A DNA stretch of 64,000 nt from Candidatus Ornithobacterium hominis (GTDB lineage Bacteria > Bacteroidota > Bacteroidia > Flavobacteriales > Weeksellaceae): the NCBI RefSeq assembly GCF_951229915.1, contig NZ_OX579588.1, forward strand, positions 1,364,001 to 1,428,000, written 5' to 3'. Shown here one piece after another: positions 1 through 8,578 of this stretch. The first letter of the stretch is position 1. Every line of letters begins with the position of its first letter. Both the position numbers and the translations under genes were made by a program. The notes under the pieces are model-generated. The model was not told the origin of the DNA and made no database searches. It worked only from the letters and a program-made list of their open reading frames with translations.

Positions 1-1963
1 TTCCTGAAACGGATTGAAAATCAGAAATTTCTAAAGGCTTTATTTTTTTTGAATCACCATAATCTAAAGTTGCTTGTGCCAACGGATGCTCGCTATTTTG
101 GTTTAATCCGTTAACTAAACCAAGTAATTTATCTTCAGAAAAACCCGCTGCTAGTATGGCTTTTTCCATCCGAGGTTTACCTTCAGTTACGGTACCTGTT
201 TTATCAATCACTAAGGTATCAATTTTATTCATTTCTTCTAGTGATGCGGCATTTTTCGCCAAGACGCCGTTTTGTGCTCCTTTACCTACCCCCACCATTA
301 CCGACATCGGCGTAGCCAAGCCCAAAGCACATGGGCAGGCGATAATCAAAACAGCAATGGCATTCACAAAAGCATAAGTCAAGCTGGGCTGCGGCCCCCA
401 AATCCACCAAATAATGAAAGTTAAAGCCGCTACTCCCACGACTACAGGCACAAAATAACTCGAAATTTTATCTGCCAAACGCTGAATGGGCGCACGGCTG
501 CGGCTTGCATTATTCACCATTTCGATGATTTGCGAGAGCATCGTTTCCGCTCCGACTTTCTCTGCCCGCATCAGGAAGCTGCCATTCCCGTTGATGGTTC
601 CACTTTTCACGTTATCTCCCACTTTTTTATCTACAGGAATCGGTTCGCCCGTAATCATACTTTCATCCACACTTGATTCGCCTTCGGTTACCATGCCATC
701 TACGGGAATTTTTGCTCCAGGTTTCACCTTTAGAATATCTTCTTTTTCAATTTTTTTAAGGCTTACTTTTTTTTCCACACCGTTTTCTACTAAAATTGCT
801 TCGTGTGGCGTTAATTTCATTAATTCTTTGATGGCAGAATTGGTGCGAGAATGTGCTCGAGCTTCCATCACTTGCCCGACTAAAACTAAGGTTAAAATCA
901 TGGTAGCAGATTCAAAATACAGATGGATGTTCTCGTCTTGACCAAAAAATTCCTGAGGAAAAATTTGAGGGAAGAATAAAGCAATGACACTAAAAATCCA
1001 TGCAGCGCCAGCACCAATCCCAATGAGGGTAAACATATTGAGATTCATGGTTTTTATGGAATTCCAAGCGCGCTGAAAAAATACCCATGTTGCGTAGAAA
1101 ACTACAGGAATCGATAAAATAAACTGTGCATAATCCCAGTGTTTTTTCTCCATGATTTGGTACAACGGATTATTATTTAGCATATCAGACATGGCTATGA
1201 GAAAAATAGGAATCGTAAATGCAATTGCCCAAATCAGTTTTTTTACTAATTGGCGATAATTTTTCTGCTCTGCGTTCTCTTGTGGCTCCATCGGCACTAA
1301 ATCCATTCCACATTTGGGGCAATCGCTAGGTTCATCACTGATGATTTCTGGGTGCATCGGGCAAGTGTATTGTACATCACTTGGCATCGATTTGACTTTT
1401 GGCACCAAATCCATTCCGCAGACAGGGCAATCACTGGGTTTGTCATAAACCTTCTCACCCTCACACATCATGGGACAATAATAAACATCATCCGTTGATT
1501 TTTTTGGGGTTGTTTTCTTCGAATTTTCTAATTCCGTGGCGAATTTCAATAGATGATAATGCGTGTCTTCTAAAGCAGAATTTAAATGGCTAAATAAAAT
1601 ATTTTTATCTGCCTCTACACAGACTTTCTTTTCCTTCAAATCCACGTTTACTGCTTTTACACCTTCTACCGAAGATAGATGTTTTTTCACCGTGTTTTCA
1701 CATCCTGTGCAAGTCATTCCTTCTACATAATACGTATGGGTAAATGCTTCTTCTGGCGTTTGATGAATACTATAGTTGGTATTTTCTAAAGCCTTAGAAA
1801 ATTCTTCAAAACTAATTTCATTTTCTGCTAAAATTTCTGCTTGAGCTGTGCTTAAATCTATTCTAACTTTTTGCACACCTGGCACGGCTTCCAGCTTCTG
1901 CTGAACGCTATTGGCGCAGCCTCTGCAAGTCATTCCTTTGATATAATATGTTTTTTGTTTCAT
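1..1963 (-). CDS. copA: Copper-type heavy-metal P1B ATPase (3' end outside window)
   Basis: Inner-membrane pump that uses ATP to export Cu(I)-like metal ions. The first 654 residues are visible; the C-terminal ATP-binding part runs off the left edge. In order: two N-terminal metal-binding domains with motifs MTCRGC and MTCTGC; two tandem zinc-ribbon-like segments, each ending CGMDLVP (about residues 160-220); membrane segments; the actuator loop with TGE; the transport motif ACPCALGLATP; and the phosphorylation motif DKTGT. The ATG at 1961-1963 opens directly on the first metal-binding domain. The CPC motif indicates Cu/Ag, although substrate cannot be proven from sequence. It appears to stand alone, with 437 bases separating it from HU. 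Confidence 0.93.
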   Translation of the reverse strand, partial: MKQKTYYIKGMTCRGCANSVQQKLEAVPGVQKVRIDLSTAQAEILAENEISFEEFSKALENTNYSIHQTPEEAFTHTYYVEGMTCTGCENTVKKHLSSVEGVKAVNVDLKEKKVCVEADKNILFSHLNSALEDTHYHLLKFATELENSKKTTPKKSTDDVYYCPMMCEGEKVYDKPSDCPVCGMDLVPKVKSMPSDVQYTCPMHPEIISDEPSDCPKCGMDLVPMEPQENAEQKNYRQLVKKLIWAIAFTIPIFLIAMSDMLNNNPLYQIMEKKHWDYAQFILSIPVVFYATWVFFQRAWNSIKTMNLNMFTLIGIGAGAAWIFSVIALFFPQIFPQEFFGQDENIHLYFESATMILTLVLVGQVMEARAHSRTNSAIKELMKLTPHEAILVENGVEKKVSLKKIEKEDILKVKPGAKIPVDGMVTEGESSVDESMITGEPIPVDKKVGDNVKSGTINGNGSFLMRAEKVGAETMLSQIIEMVNNASRSRAPIQRLADKISSYFVPVVVGVAALTFIIWWIWGPQPSLTYAFVNAIAVLIIACPCALGLATPMSVMVGVGKGAQNGVLAKNAASLEEMNKIDTLVIDKTGTVTEGKPRMEKAILAAGFSEDKLLGLVNGLNQNSEHPLAQATLDYGDSKKIKPLEISDFQSVSG

Positions 1964-2233
1964 TTTTTTTATTTAAGTCTTAGAAAATTAAAGCTTTAAA
2001 AAAAATTCAAGCCTCATTTTTTTTCGATTTTATTTTTCCAATTTTATTCTCAGCAAAATTTAAGCCTTAAAAAATATTTTAAAAAGAAAAAACTAGGGCA
2101 GATTACTTTGGGTTTGGGTTCGGGCTTAAAATTTTTTATTCATGTTTGGTGCAACGAACTGAATTTTGAATTTGAGATTCATTATATATTATATCTACAT
2201 TATTTGGATTAACTACTAATCTAAGATTTCTTT

Positions 2234-2299
2234 CTAGTACCTAGCTAACTTAGGCAATAAACCGCTAAACTCATCTTTGGTAAGCCAAGCATTTTTCAT
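2234..2299 (-). pseudogene. Possible transposase N-terminal scrap
   Basis: A 21-codon ORF whose reading frame (AWLTKDEFSGLLPKL) looks like real protein and resembles the start of IS5-type transposases (LTxxEFxxLLP). It follows the HU terminator and stops at once, so at most it is a remnant. The rest of 1964-2344 is AT-rich and holds two AAGCCTT-type words but no recognisable gene. Confidence 0.25.
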
Positions 2300-2344
2300 T
2301 GAATCTTTTATTCTTAAGCTTTCTTTAGTCTCATTTTCTGAGCA

Positions 2345-2376
2345 TAAAAAACTGCCCATCGCAAGACAGGCAGTTT
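2345..2376 (-). terminator. Rho-independent terminator of HU
   Basis: On the minus strand AAACTGCC and GGCAGTTT form an 8-bp stem around a 12-base loop, followed by a run of T. It begins 24 bases after the HU stop codon. Confidence 0.8.
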
Positions 2377-2400
2377 CAATTAAATTTTAATCGTAAGTTA

Positions 2401-2682
2401 TTATTTCCCTTCGTTTACAGCGTCTGCCAATTGAGCACCAGGTTTAAACTTAGCTACAGTTTTAGCAGCAATTTTGATTTTTTTCTTAGTTTGTGGGTTA
2501 ACACCTTCTCTTGCGCTTCTTTCTGAAGTTGAGAATGTCCCAAAACCAACCAAAGCTACTTTATCTTTTTTTGCTAAAGCCTTGGTTACGTTGTTTGTGA
2601 AAGAATCTAAAGCTTCTTTTGCCTGTGCTTTTGTGATTCCAGCATCAGCTGCCATTGCGTCTACTAATTCAGATTTGTTCAT
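2401..2682 (-). CDS. hup: DNA-binding protein HU
   Basis: Small histone-like protein of 93 residues that binds and bends DNA as a dimer and compacts the nucleoid. The N-terminal helices (MNKSELVDAMA), the GFGTF turn at about residues 46-50 and the lysine-rich arm that inserts in the minor groove are all present, and length is normal for HU. It is a single-gene transcript with its own promoter (2717-2746) and terminator (2345-2376). Confidence 0.95.
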   Translation of the reverse strand: MNKSELVDAMAADAGITKAQAKEALDSFTNNVTKALAKKDKVALVGFGTFSTSERSAREGVNPQTKKKIKIAAKTVAKFKPGAQLADAVNEGK

Positions 2683-2716
2683 AGTAAAATAATTTTTAGT
2701 TAAAAATTTTGTTTAA

Positions 2717-2746
2717 CAAATATAGCGTTTCTCTTTGTCTACGCAA
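2717..2746 (-). promoter_or_regulatory. Bacteroidota-type promoter of HU
   Basis: On the minus strand TTG, 19 bases, TATATTTG. This exactly matches the Bacteroidota sigma-ABfr consensus (TTG-N19-TAnnTTTG). The -7 box lies about 35 bases before the HU start codon. Confidence 0.75.
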
Positions 2747-2811
2747 GTGTAAAGCCACATAGAGAAAGGAAAAAACTATTAATTAACATAAATTTAAGAT
2801 TTCACATTCAT

Positions 2812-3762
2812 TTAATCAACTCTCCAAGTGGTTAAATCGCCAAATCCATTGATGAAATCTTGAGCTTTTAATTGTTTTTTCCCTTCCATTTGAAGTTCTT
2901 CTACCCAAATAATTCCATTGCGATGCCCTACCCCTAGCTTAGCATTTTCTATAAACAAATCGCCAATTTTATGCGAATGAGGGGTATGCTGAATTTGAAC
3001 TTTTATAATTTTCACATACTTTTTCTCGTTCTCGTTTTTGAAATAAGTCCAAGCAGTTGGGTAGGGATTTAGACCTCTCACAAAATTAAATATGCTTTCT
3101 AAACTATCTTGCCACTGAATTTTTGTATTTTCTTTAAAGAGTTTTGGTGCATCTTTATTGAGTTTTGGTTTAGATTGCTGTGCTGGGTTCACGCCATCTT
3201 TGCTCATCAATTGTAAAGTTTCTACAGTCGTTTCTGCACCAAGCTCCATTAATTTATCGTGTAGCTCTCCGGCCGTTTCATCTGGTGAAATAGCACATTT
3301 TTTCTGTAAAATTATTTGCCCTGTATCGATGTTTTCATCAATGAAAAAAGTCGTAACGCCTGTGGTCTTCTCTCCATTGATGATTGCCCAATTAATCGGA
3401 GCGGCACCACGGTAATCAGGTAATAATGAGGCATGAAGATTAAATGTACCCTTTTTGGGCATTTGCCAAACTGCACGCGGAAGTTTACGAAAAGCTACCA
3501 CTACAAAAACATCTGCTTGAAATTCTTCTAAAGCCTTTAAAAATTCCTTAGACTTTAATTTTTCTGGCTGCAGCAAAGCTAAATTATGAGCTTTGGCAAA
3601 TTTTGCTACAGCTGGCGTATGAATTTTCCTGCCGCGCCCCGCTGACTTATCAGGCGCACTAACTACGGCTGAAACTTGAAATTTTTGCTCTAAAATGGCT
3701 TGCAAAATATGAACAGCAAAATCTGGCGTGCCAAAGAAAACTATTTTTAAAGATTTATTCAT
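2812..3762 (-). CDS. fmt: Methionyl-tRNA formyltransferase
   Basis: Formylates initiator Met-tRNA using 10-formyl-tetrahydrofolate. At 316 residues it has the normal length. The N-terminal formyltransferase Rossmann domain starts KIVFFGTPDFAV. The active-site block NLHASLLPDYRGAAPI contains the Asn and His of the family, and the partner Asp lies in the following segment (GVTTFFIDENIDTGQI). A C-terminal OB-like domain follows. Its start overlaps the recQ stop by four bases, so the two genes are translationally coupled in one transcript. Confidence 0.96.
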   Translation of the reverse strand: MNKSLKIVFFGTPDFAVHILQAILEQKFQVSAVVSAPDKSAGRGRKIHTPAVAKFAKAHNLALLQPEKLKSKEFLKALEEFQADVFVVVAFRKLPRAVWQMPKKGTFNLHASLLPDYRGAAPINWAIINGEKTTGVTTFFIDENIDTGQIILQKKCAISPDETAGELHDKLMELGAETTVETLQLMSKDGVNPAQQSKPKLNKDAPKLFKENTKIQWQDSLESIFNFVRGLNPYPTAWTYFKNENEKKYVKIIKVQIQHTPHSHKIGDLFIENAKLGVGHRNGIIWVEELQMEGKKQLKAQDFINGFGDLTTWRVD

Positions 3763-5630
3763 TTGCTATAAAAATTGGGTGGTGTAAATTTAATTTTTTC
3801 TTCATCAATTAATTTTTGAAGGCTCTGAAAAATTATATTTCTATCAAAATTTTTAAAGCCTTCTAAAATTTCTATTTCAGTCCTCACCGCTGAGGTCACA
3901 AATTTATATAAATCTTGTATTTCTAATTCTTGAGAGGATAAATTTGGCTTGCAAACGCTGCAAATACCACATCTTCTTTTACTTTTCTCATCAAAATAGC
4001 GAAGCAATAATTGACTTTTACAAACTGATTCGTTTTCAATAAAAAAGAATATATCATTCAAGCGTTTCCATTTCAGCAGCTGCTGTTCTCTAAATTCTTT
4101 CCACCAGAAAACCACTGCTGCATTGTCATCCCTTGGCTGCAAGAATTCGATTTTTACTACGGTGGCATCTCGGTAATAAATCAAACTTCTTTCGTTTAAC
4201 TCATTCAAATATTCTTTCAATAAAGATTTACTGATTTTCAATCGATTAGAAACCCTGTATTCATCAATCGGCTGAGGTTTATCAAAGATTCCGCCAAAAT
4301 TCCGAGCTAAGTAATCTAGCACATGATATTTGGGCTGATGAATATTGGGCAAATCGGTATTTCTTACCAAAATCTTAACTAAACTTTGCCGCTGATTTTT
4401 ATGAATTTTTATGATTTCTTTTTTTTCTAGAAATTGAAGAATCAAGCGTACTTTTTGCTTATGGAAATGGTAAACTTCTCTAAATTTTTTCTCAGAAAAT
4501 CCTTTTTGCCCTTCAGCTAATTCATTATTAGCAATTTGGAAATAGCCATACAATTTCAGCACAATCGTAAGGAACTCATTCTTATCAGGATTTGAAGCTT
4601 TAAAAGATTGAAGACTATTTTTTTTATCCCTTTCATTATAAAAGAGGATTCCTGCAGCAAATTTACCATCTCTCCCCGCTCGCCCCACTTCTTGGAAGTA
4701 AGATTCAATCGTATTGGGCGTATGCATGTGGTAAACTCGGCGCACATTTGGCTTGTCTATTCCCATACCAAAGGCATTGGTACTTACCAAAATTTTTTGG
4801 TCACTGTGGATAAAGGTTTTTTGTTTTTCATTTTTTTCTTCGGGAGAAAGACGTGCATGGAAAAAATCAGCATCAAAAGATTTCTCATTTAAAATCTTAG
4901 CCCATTCATAAGTTTCCTCTCGTGTTTTTGCAAAAACGATAGAAGATTCATTCTTTTGCCTTAGAAAATAGAGTAAATCATTTATTTTATCATCAGTCTT
5001 GTAAATACGATAAGCTAAATTTTCTCTTTCCAATGATTTCCTGAAAATACGGCAATCGCTCAACTGAAGCTCTTTGATGATATCTTCTATTGTCTTCTGA
5101 GTAGCCGTTGCCGTCAGTGCTAAAATTGGCGTTGAAGGAGAAAATTCTTTTAATTTTTTAAGCCTTAAATAACTGGGGCGGAAATCATGCCCCCACTCAG
5201 AAATGCAATGCGCTTCATCCACCGCAAAATAACGGAGATTTAAATCAGCCAAGCGTTCTATGAAATGCTCACTTTCTATGCGCTCGGGAGAAACATAGAG
5301 CAATTTAACCTTGCCAAAACGGCAATTGTTTAAAATCCTTTCTTGGTCAGGCAAAGGAATTTCTGAAGAAAGCAATTCCGCTTTAATTCCTCGTTTCTTC
5401 AATTGCTGAATCTGATCTTTCATCAGTGCAATCAGTGGAGAAATAACCACGCAGATGCCTTTTTGCATCAAAATTGGAATTTGAAAACACAAGGATTTCC
5501 CTCCGCCAGTGGGCAACAATGCGAAGCAATCTTTCCCTGAATAAATGGTTTCTATAATTTCTGCTTGGGGCGAACGAAATTCATCATGTCCCCAGTATTT
5601 TTTCAAAATTTCTTTGGCAGAAAAATGCAT
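3759..5630 (-). CDS. recQ: ATP-dependent DNA helicase RecQ
   Basis: 3'-5' superfamily 2 DNA helicase for recombination and fork repair, 623 residues. Visible: the Q-motif region near the start, Walker A LLPTGGGKSLCFQ, the DEAH box in VDEAHCISEWGHDFRPSY, motif III LTATAT, motif V and motif VI QEVGRAGRDG. The RecQ zinc-binding Cys cluster (RCGICSVCK) lies near residue 580. The C-terminus ends shortly after it, so I see no HRDC domain; the protein may be one of the shorter RecQ paralogues common in this phylum. It is the first gene of the recQ-fmt pair and is divergent from mnmE. Confidence 0.93.
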   Translation of the reverse strand: MHFSAKEILKKYWGHDEFRSPQAEIIETIYSGKDCFALLPTGGGKSLCFQIPILMQKGICVVISPLIALMKDQIQQLKKRGIKAELLSSEIPLPDQERILNNCRFGKVKLLYVSPERIESEHFIERLADLNLRYFAVDEAHCISEWGHDFRPSYLRLKKLKEFSPSTPILALTATATQKTIEDIIKELQLSDCRIFRKSLERENLAYRIYKTDDKINDLLYFLRQKNESSIVFAKTREETYEWAKILNEKSFDADFFHARLSPEEKNEKQKTFIHSDQKILVSTNAFGMGIDKPNVRRVYHMHTPNTIESYFQEVGRAGRDGKFAAGILFYNERDKKNSLQSFKASNPDKNEFLTIVLKLYGYFQIANNELAEGQKGFSEKKFREVYHFHKQKVRLILQFLEKKEIIKIHKNQRQSLVKILVRNTDLPNIHQPKYHVLDYLARNFGGIFDKPQPIDEYRVSNRLKISKSLLKEYLNELNERSLIYYRDATVVKIEFLQPRDDNAAVVFWWKEFREQQLLKWKRLNDIFFFIENESVCKSQLLLRYFDEKSKRRCGICSVCKPNLSSQELEIQDLYKFVTSAVRTEIEILEGFKNFDRNIIFQSLQKLIDEEKIKFTPPNFYSK

Positions 5631-5826
5631 TCAGCAAAAGTAAATAATTTTTTCTTTTGAGAGATTATTAAAATGTTTTTTTAATCTTAATTCGCTATTT
5701 ATAAATCACTTAAGAGAATCAAGTAAGTGTTCTCAAAACAAAAAGTGTTCTGTTCTTTTTTTCATAAATTTCAAAAAATTTTTTAAGGCTTAAAAAATTC
5801 TTGTAAAATAAGGTTACAATAAATTT

Positions 5827-5834
5827 TAACTTTG
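5827..5834 (+). promoter_or_regulatory. -7 box of mnmE, almost leaderless
   Basis: TAACTTTG fits TAnnTTTG and ends four bases before the mnmE ATG. A TTG lies 23 bases upstream at 5801-5803, inside a TTAAGGCTTAA word. If used, the transcript would start at or just inside the start codon. Confidence 0.4.
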
Positions 5835-5838
5835 CAAA

Positions 5839-7227
5839 ATGTATCTAAAAGAAACCATCATTGCCCCTGCTACAGGAAATCAAGCGTCTGCAATTGCTGT
5901 TCTACGAATTTCTGGCGATAAGGCTATAGAAATGACCGAGAAAATTTTTGAGTCTAGATTTAATAAAAAACTTAAAAATCAAGTTTCTCATACGCTGCAT
6001 TTTGGTGATATAAAAGATAATGCAACGTGGGTAGATGAAGTTTTGGTAGCGATTTTTGAAGAAGGAAAATCTTTTACTGGCGAAGAAACTGTTGAAATAT
6101 CTTGCCACGGTTCGCTTTATATTCAGAATAAAATTATTGATTTATTTTTAAAAAACGGTGTACGCCTAGCTCTGCCAGGGGAATTTACAATGCGTGCCTT
6201 CCAAAATGGAAGATTTGATTTAACGCAGGCAGAGGCAATTGCAGATTTGATTGCATCGGACTCCAAAGCTTCTCATCAAGTGGCAATGCACCAAATGCGC
6301 GGCGGAATTTCTACCAAATTAGGCGAATTAAGAAAAGAATTAATCAAATTGACGGCTTTGCTGGAATTAGAGTTGGACTTTTCTGAAGATGATGTGGAAT
6401 TTGCCGACAGAAGTCAACTAACTGATTTACTGAAATATATTCTAAAGGAAATTCAAGTTTTAATGGAAACTTTTGCTTATGGAAATGCCATCAAAAAAGG
6501 GGTTCCTGTAGCGATTATAGGGAAGCCAAATGCTGGGAAATCAACTCTGCTAAACCAATTACTGAACGAGGAAAGAGCCATTGTGAGCGATATTGCTGGG
6601 ACTACACGCGACACGATAGAGGAAGCGATTCAAATCAATGGTATTAATTTCAGGTTTATAGATACGGCTGGAATTCGAGAAACTGAAGATGAAATTGAAA
6701 AAATTGGCGTACAACGTGCTATTGAAAAGGCTCAGTCTGCCAAGATTTTACTTTATCTTTTCAATACTTTAGAAAACACTGAAGATGAAATTGATATGCA
6801 CCTTTCTGCATTGGTGAGAGAAGATTTGCACGTGATTTTAGTGCATAATAAAATTGATTTAAATGCTGAAAATCAAGTTATTCTTGACCAAAAATTAGAA
6901 GAAAAACATCAATTCCCTTTGTTGAAAATTTCTGCAAAGAATGGGATTTTCATAGAAGATTTGAAACGAATGATGTTTGACTTGATTCAGAGGCAAGATT
7001 CAGATAATCAAATAATTATCACAAATCAAAGACATTTAGATGCTTTACAAAAAGCTCATGCAGCACTTACTGAGGCTCAAAATGCTTTTATAATGCAAAT
7101 TCCATCTGATTTGATTGCTCAAAATTTGAGAGAAGGCATCAAACAAATCGGTAATATAACTGGCGAAATTGATGTAGATAGGGATATTCTGGGTACGATT
7201 TTTAGTGAGTTTTGCATCGGGAAGTAG
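5839..7227 (+). CDS. mnmE: tRNA uridine-5-carboxymethylaminomethyl modification GTPase MnmE
   Basis: With MnmG it modifies U34 of certain tRNAs; 462 residues, the normal length. The N-terminal formyl-THF-binding domain begins ETIIAPATGNQASAIAVLRISG. The G domain is inserted in the helical domain: G1 GKPNAGKS at about residues 228-235, G2 region GTTRDT, G3 DTAG and G4 HNKID. The protein ends in the catalytic CIGK signature. It is a single gene, divergent from recQ, and marks the left border of accessory island A. Confidence 0.97.
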   Translation: MYLKETIIAPATGNQASAIAVLRISGDKAIEMTEKIFESRFNKKLKNQVSHTLHFGDIKDNATWVDEVLVAIFEEGKSFTGEETVEISCHGSLYIQNKIIDLFLKNGVRLALPGEFTMRAFQNGRFDLTQAEAIADLIASDSKASHQVAMHQMRGGISTKLGELRKELIKLTALLELELDFSEDDVEFADRSQLTDLLKYILKEIQVLMETFAYGNAIKKGVPVAIIGKPNAGKSTLLNQLLNEERAIVSDIAGTTRDTIEEAIQINGINFRFIDTAGIRETEDEIEKIGVQRAIEKAQSAKILLYLFNTLENTEDEIDMHLSALVREDLHVILVHNKIDLNAENQVILDQKLEEKHQFPLLKISAKNGIFIEDLKRMMFDLIQRQDSDNQIIITNQRHLDALQKAHAALTEAQNAFIMQIPSDLIAQNLREGIKQIGNITGEIDVDRDILGTIFSEFCIGK

Positions 7228-7270
7228 TTGCTCTTCTTTTATTTGTTAATTACCTATAAATGTTATATTT

Positions 7271-7297
7271 AAGAGCAACTGTGTTGCTCTTTTTTTC
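7271..7297 (+). terminator. Terminator after mnmE
   Basis: AGAGCAAC, a 3-base loop, GTTGCTCT and a T run form a strong intrinsic terminator 45 bases after the mnmE stop. It separates core DNA from island A. Confidence 0.85.
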
Positions 7298-7437
7298 TTA
7301 AGACCCATACCTGAATTATTGTTTAAACCTAAAACAGGATGGTATGAAAAAGTATAGGTTAATCGTCCCTTTATTTTCATAGTTGAATATAATAATTATA
7401 AACAGAGATATGAAAACTTATGCAATATAGAATATGT

Positions 7438-7490
7438 AAAATATTATTATCATTTCTGTTCCCACAAAAAATAAATGTGCACAAATATTT
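7438..7490 (+). promoter_or_regulatory. Promoter-region element shared with island B
   Basis: About 53 bases here match, nearly base for base, the reverse complement of 30806-30858. The shared core is CATTT-n-TGT-n-CCCA followed by CAAAAAATAA and TGTrCACAAA. In both places it ends 33-42 bases before the ATG of a short peptide whose leader begins with the same LNL motif. Conservation outside coding sequence and equal spacing suggest a regulator-binding site. Which regulator binds is unknown. Confidence 0.6.
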
Positions 7491-7532
7491 TTTTGTAAGT
7501 GTAACAATAATAATTTTACAAAATTAAAAACA

Positions 7533-7598
7533 ATGAATTTAGAAACATTAAATTTAGTACCATTAAATGCTGTTCTTACAGTTGCTAGCTGGTTTTAA
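7533..7598 (+). pseudogene. Vestigial GG-leader peptide stub (21 aa)
   Basis: Begins MNLETLNLVPLNA, close to the leader MKLEKLNLTEL of the GG peptides at 26558 and 30772, then runs into VLTVASWF and a stop. There is no double glycine and no mature peptide. It keeps the shared promoter element upstream and its own terminator downstream, so a transcript of roughly 110-190 nt is still plausible. It could instead be a functional short leader or attenuator ORF. Confidence 0.45.
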
Positions 7599-7603
7599 GC
7601 ATA

Positions 7604-7633
7604 TAGGGAACTAATTATATGTTCCCTATTTTT
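7604..7633 (+). terminator. Terminator after the peptide stub
   Basis: TAGGGAAC and GTTCCCTA pair as an 8-bp stem around a 9-base loop, followed by five T. It lies between the stub and the CPBP gene, so the export operon needs read-through or its own promoter. Confidence 0.75.
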
Positions 7634-7659
7634 ATACTAAAATAATTAATTATTACTAT

Positions 7660-8391
7660 ATGATAAAAAAATTTCCTCGCAACTTATCTGAACTCTTTGT
7701 TCTTATACTTTTATTTTGGTCTCTTTATTTTATATCTATAAAACTTGGAGATTTTTTTTTTACAAATGACAATATCTATAAAAAATTTGCTTTTGAGTAT
7801 ATTTTTTCTTTTGGAATAATAATTATTATCACTATATTTTATAATTTTAAACGATATAATTACATTCCAAAATTCACTATAGTTAAAAACATTCATTTAA
7901 TTTATCTAATTCTTATATTAATATTTTTAATAACGGCTATCCTATACCCTCTAAATAGTTTTTTTTTCAAAAATTATGTGATTAACTATAATCCTTATTC
8001 TCTTAATTCATATGGTATACTTATGCCTTTATTATTAGCACCTATTCTAGAGGAGTTTCTATTTAGAGGTATTATACAAAAAGGTCTTGAAACAAAATAT
8101 TCTAAAGTATTTTCTATTGCTATATCTCTACTACTTTTTATCTTGATACATCAGTCCAACCAATATATTTCTGCTTTTATTATAGGTTTATTTCTCAGTA
8201 TTATTTATTCTTGCTCAAACAATCTATTTTACCCTGTTATTCTACATATTATAGCAAATAACATTACCTTTTTTCACGAATTTTTAATATACAAAAATAT
8301 TCACTTGTCACTTCCTATATCTTTCATATGTTTACTGTTATTAATAATTATTTTAAAAAAGAATGGAACTAATTACTTTAAAAACTTTTAA
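7660..8391 (+). CDS. CPBP (Abi) family intramembrane metalloprotease, island A
   Basis: Polytopic membrane protein of 243 residues, with about seven hydrophobic segments. It has all three CPBP signatures: EEFLFR (ExxxR-type glutamates), a FxxxH segment (FILIH) and HxxxN (HIIAN). Members of this family mature peptides or act as self-immunity proteins in bacteriocin loci, for example the plantaricin Abi proteins. Position beside a C39 exporter suggests peptide processing or immunity. The base composition is very AT-rich. Its 3' end overlaps the next gene by 29 bases. Confidence 0.8.
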   Translation: MIKKFPRNLSELFVLILLFWSLYFISIKLGDFFFTNDNIYKKFAFEYIFSFGIIIIITIFYNFKRYNYIPKFTIVKNIHLIYLILILIFLITAILYPLNSFFFKNYVINYNPYSLNSYGILMPLLLAPILEEFLFRGIIQKGLETKYSKVFSIAISLLLFILIHQSNQYISAFIIGLFLSIIYSCSNNLFYPVILHIIANNITFFHEFLIYKNIHLSLPISFICLLLLIIILKKNGTNYFKNF

Positions 8392-8578
8392 TAATGAGTT
8401 AGATGCTTACTTATTCTCTCAATTTTTATCAAATCATAATATACAATCATATATGTTCAACCAATTTATATCAACAATATATCCTATTTTTAATAATACT
8501 GTTGGTGGAATTGAAGTCAAAATCAATATAAAAGATATTGAAAAAGCCAATGTTGTCATAGAATTATATAAACAATGA
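8363..8578 (+). CDS. DUF2007-like small protein
   Basis: 71 residues beginning MELITLKTFNNELDAYLFSQ, with the DUF2007 pattern: an N-terminal beta strand and helix that scan 'position of subunit' (A-x-L-x-x-x-L-x-x-x-x-I), then GGIEVKINIKDIEKANVVIE. Such proteins are called putative signal-transducing proteins, but no biochemical role is established. It overlaps the CPBP gene upstream, and its stop overlaps the hlyD start (ATGA), so it is part of the export operon. Confidence 0.6.
   Translation: MELITLKTFNNELDAYLFSQFLSNHNIQSYMFNQFISTIYPIFNNTVGGIEVKINIKDIEKANVVIELYKQ

Noticed and set aside
486..941. 151-aa plus-strand ORF in the P-type ATPase
   Set aside because: Antisense shadow of the ATPase gene; composition typical of complement of membrane-protein codons.
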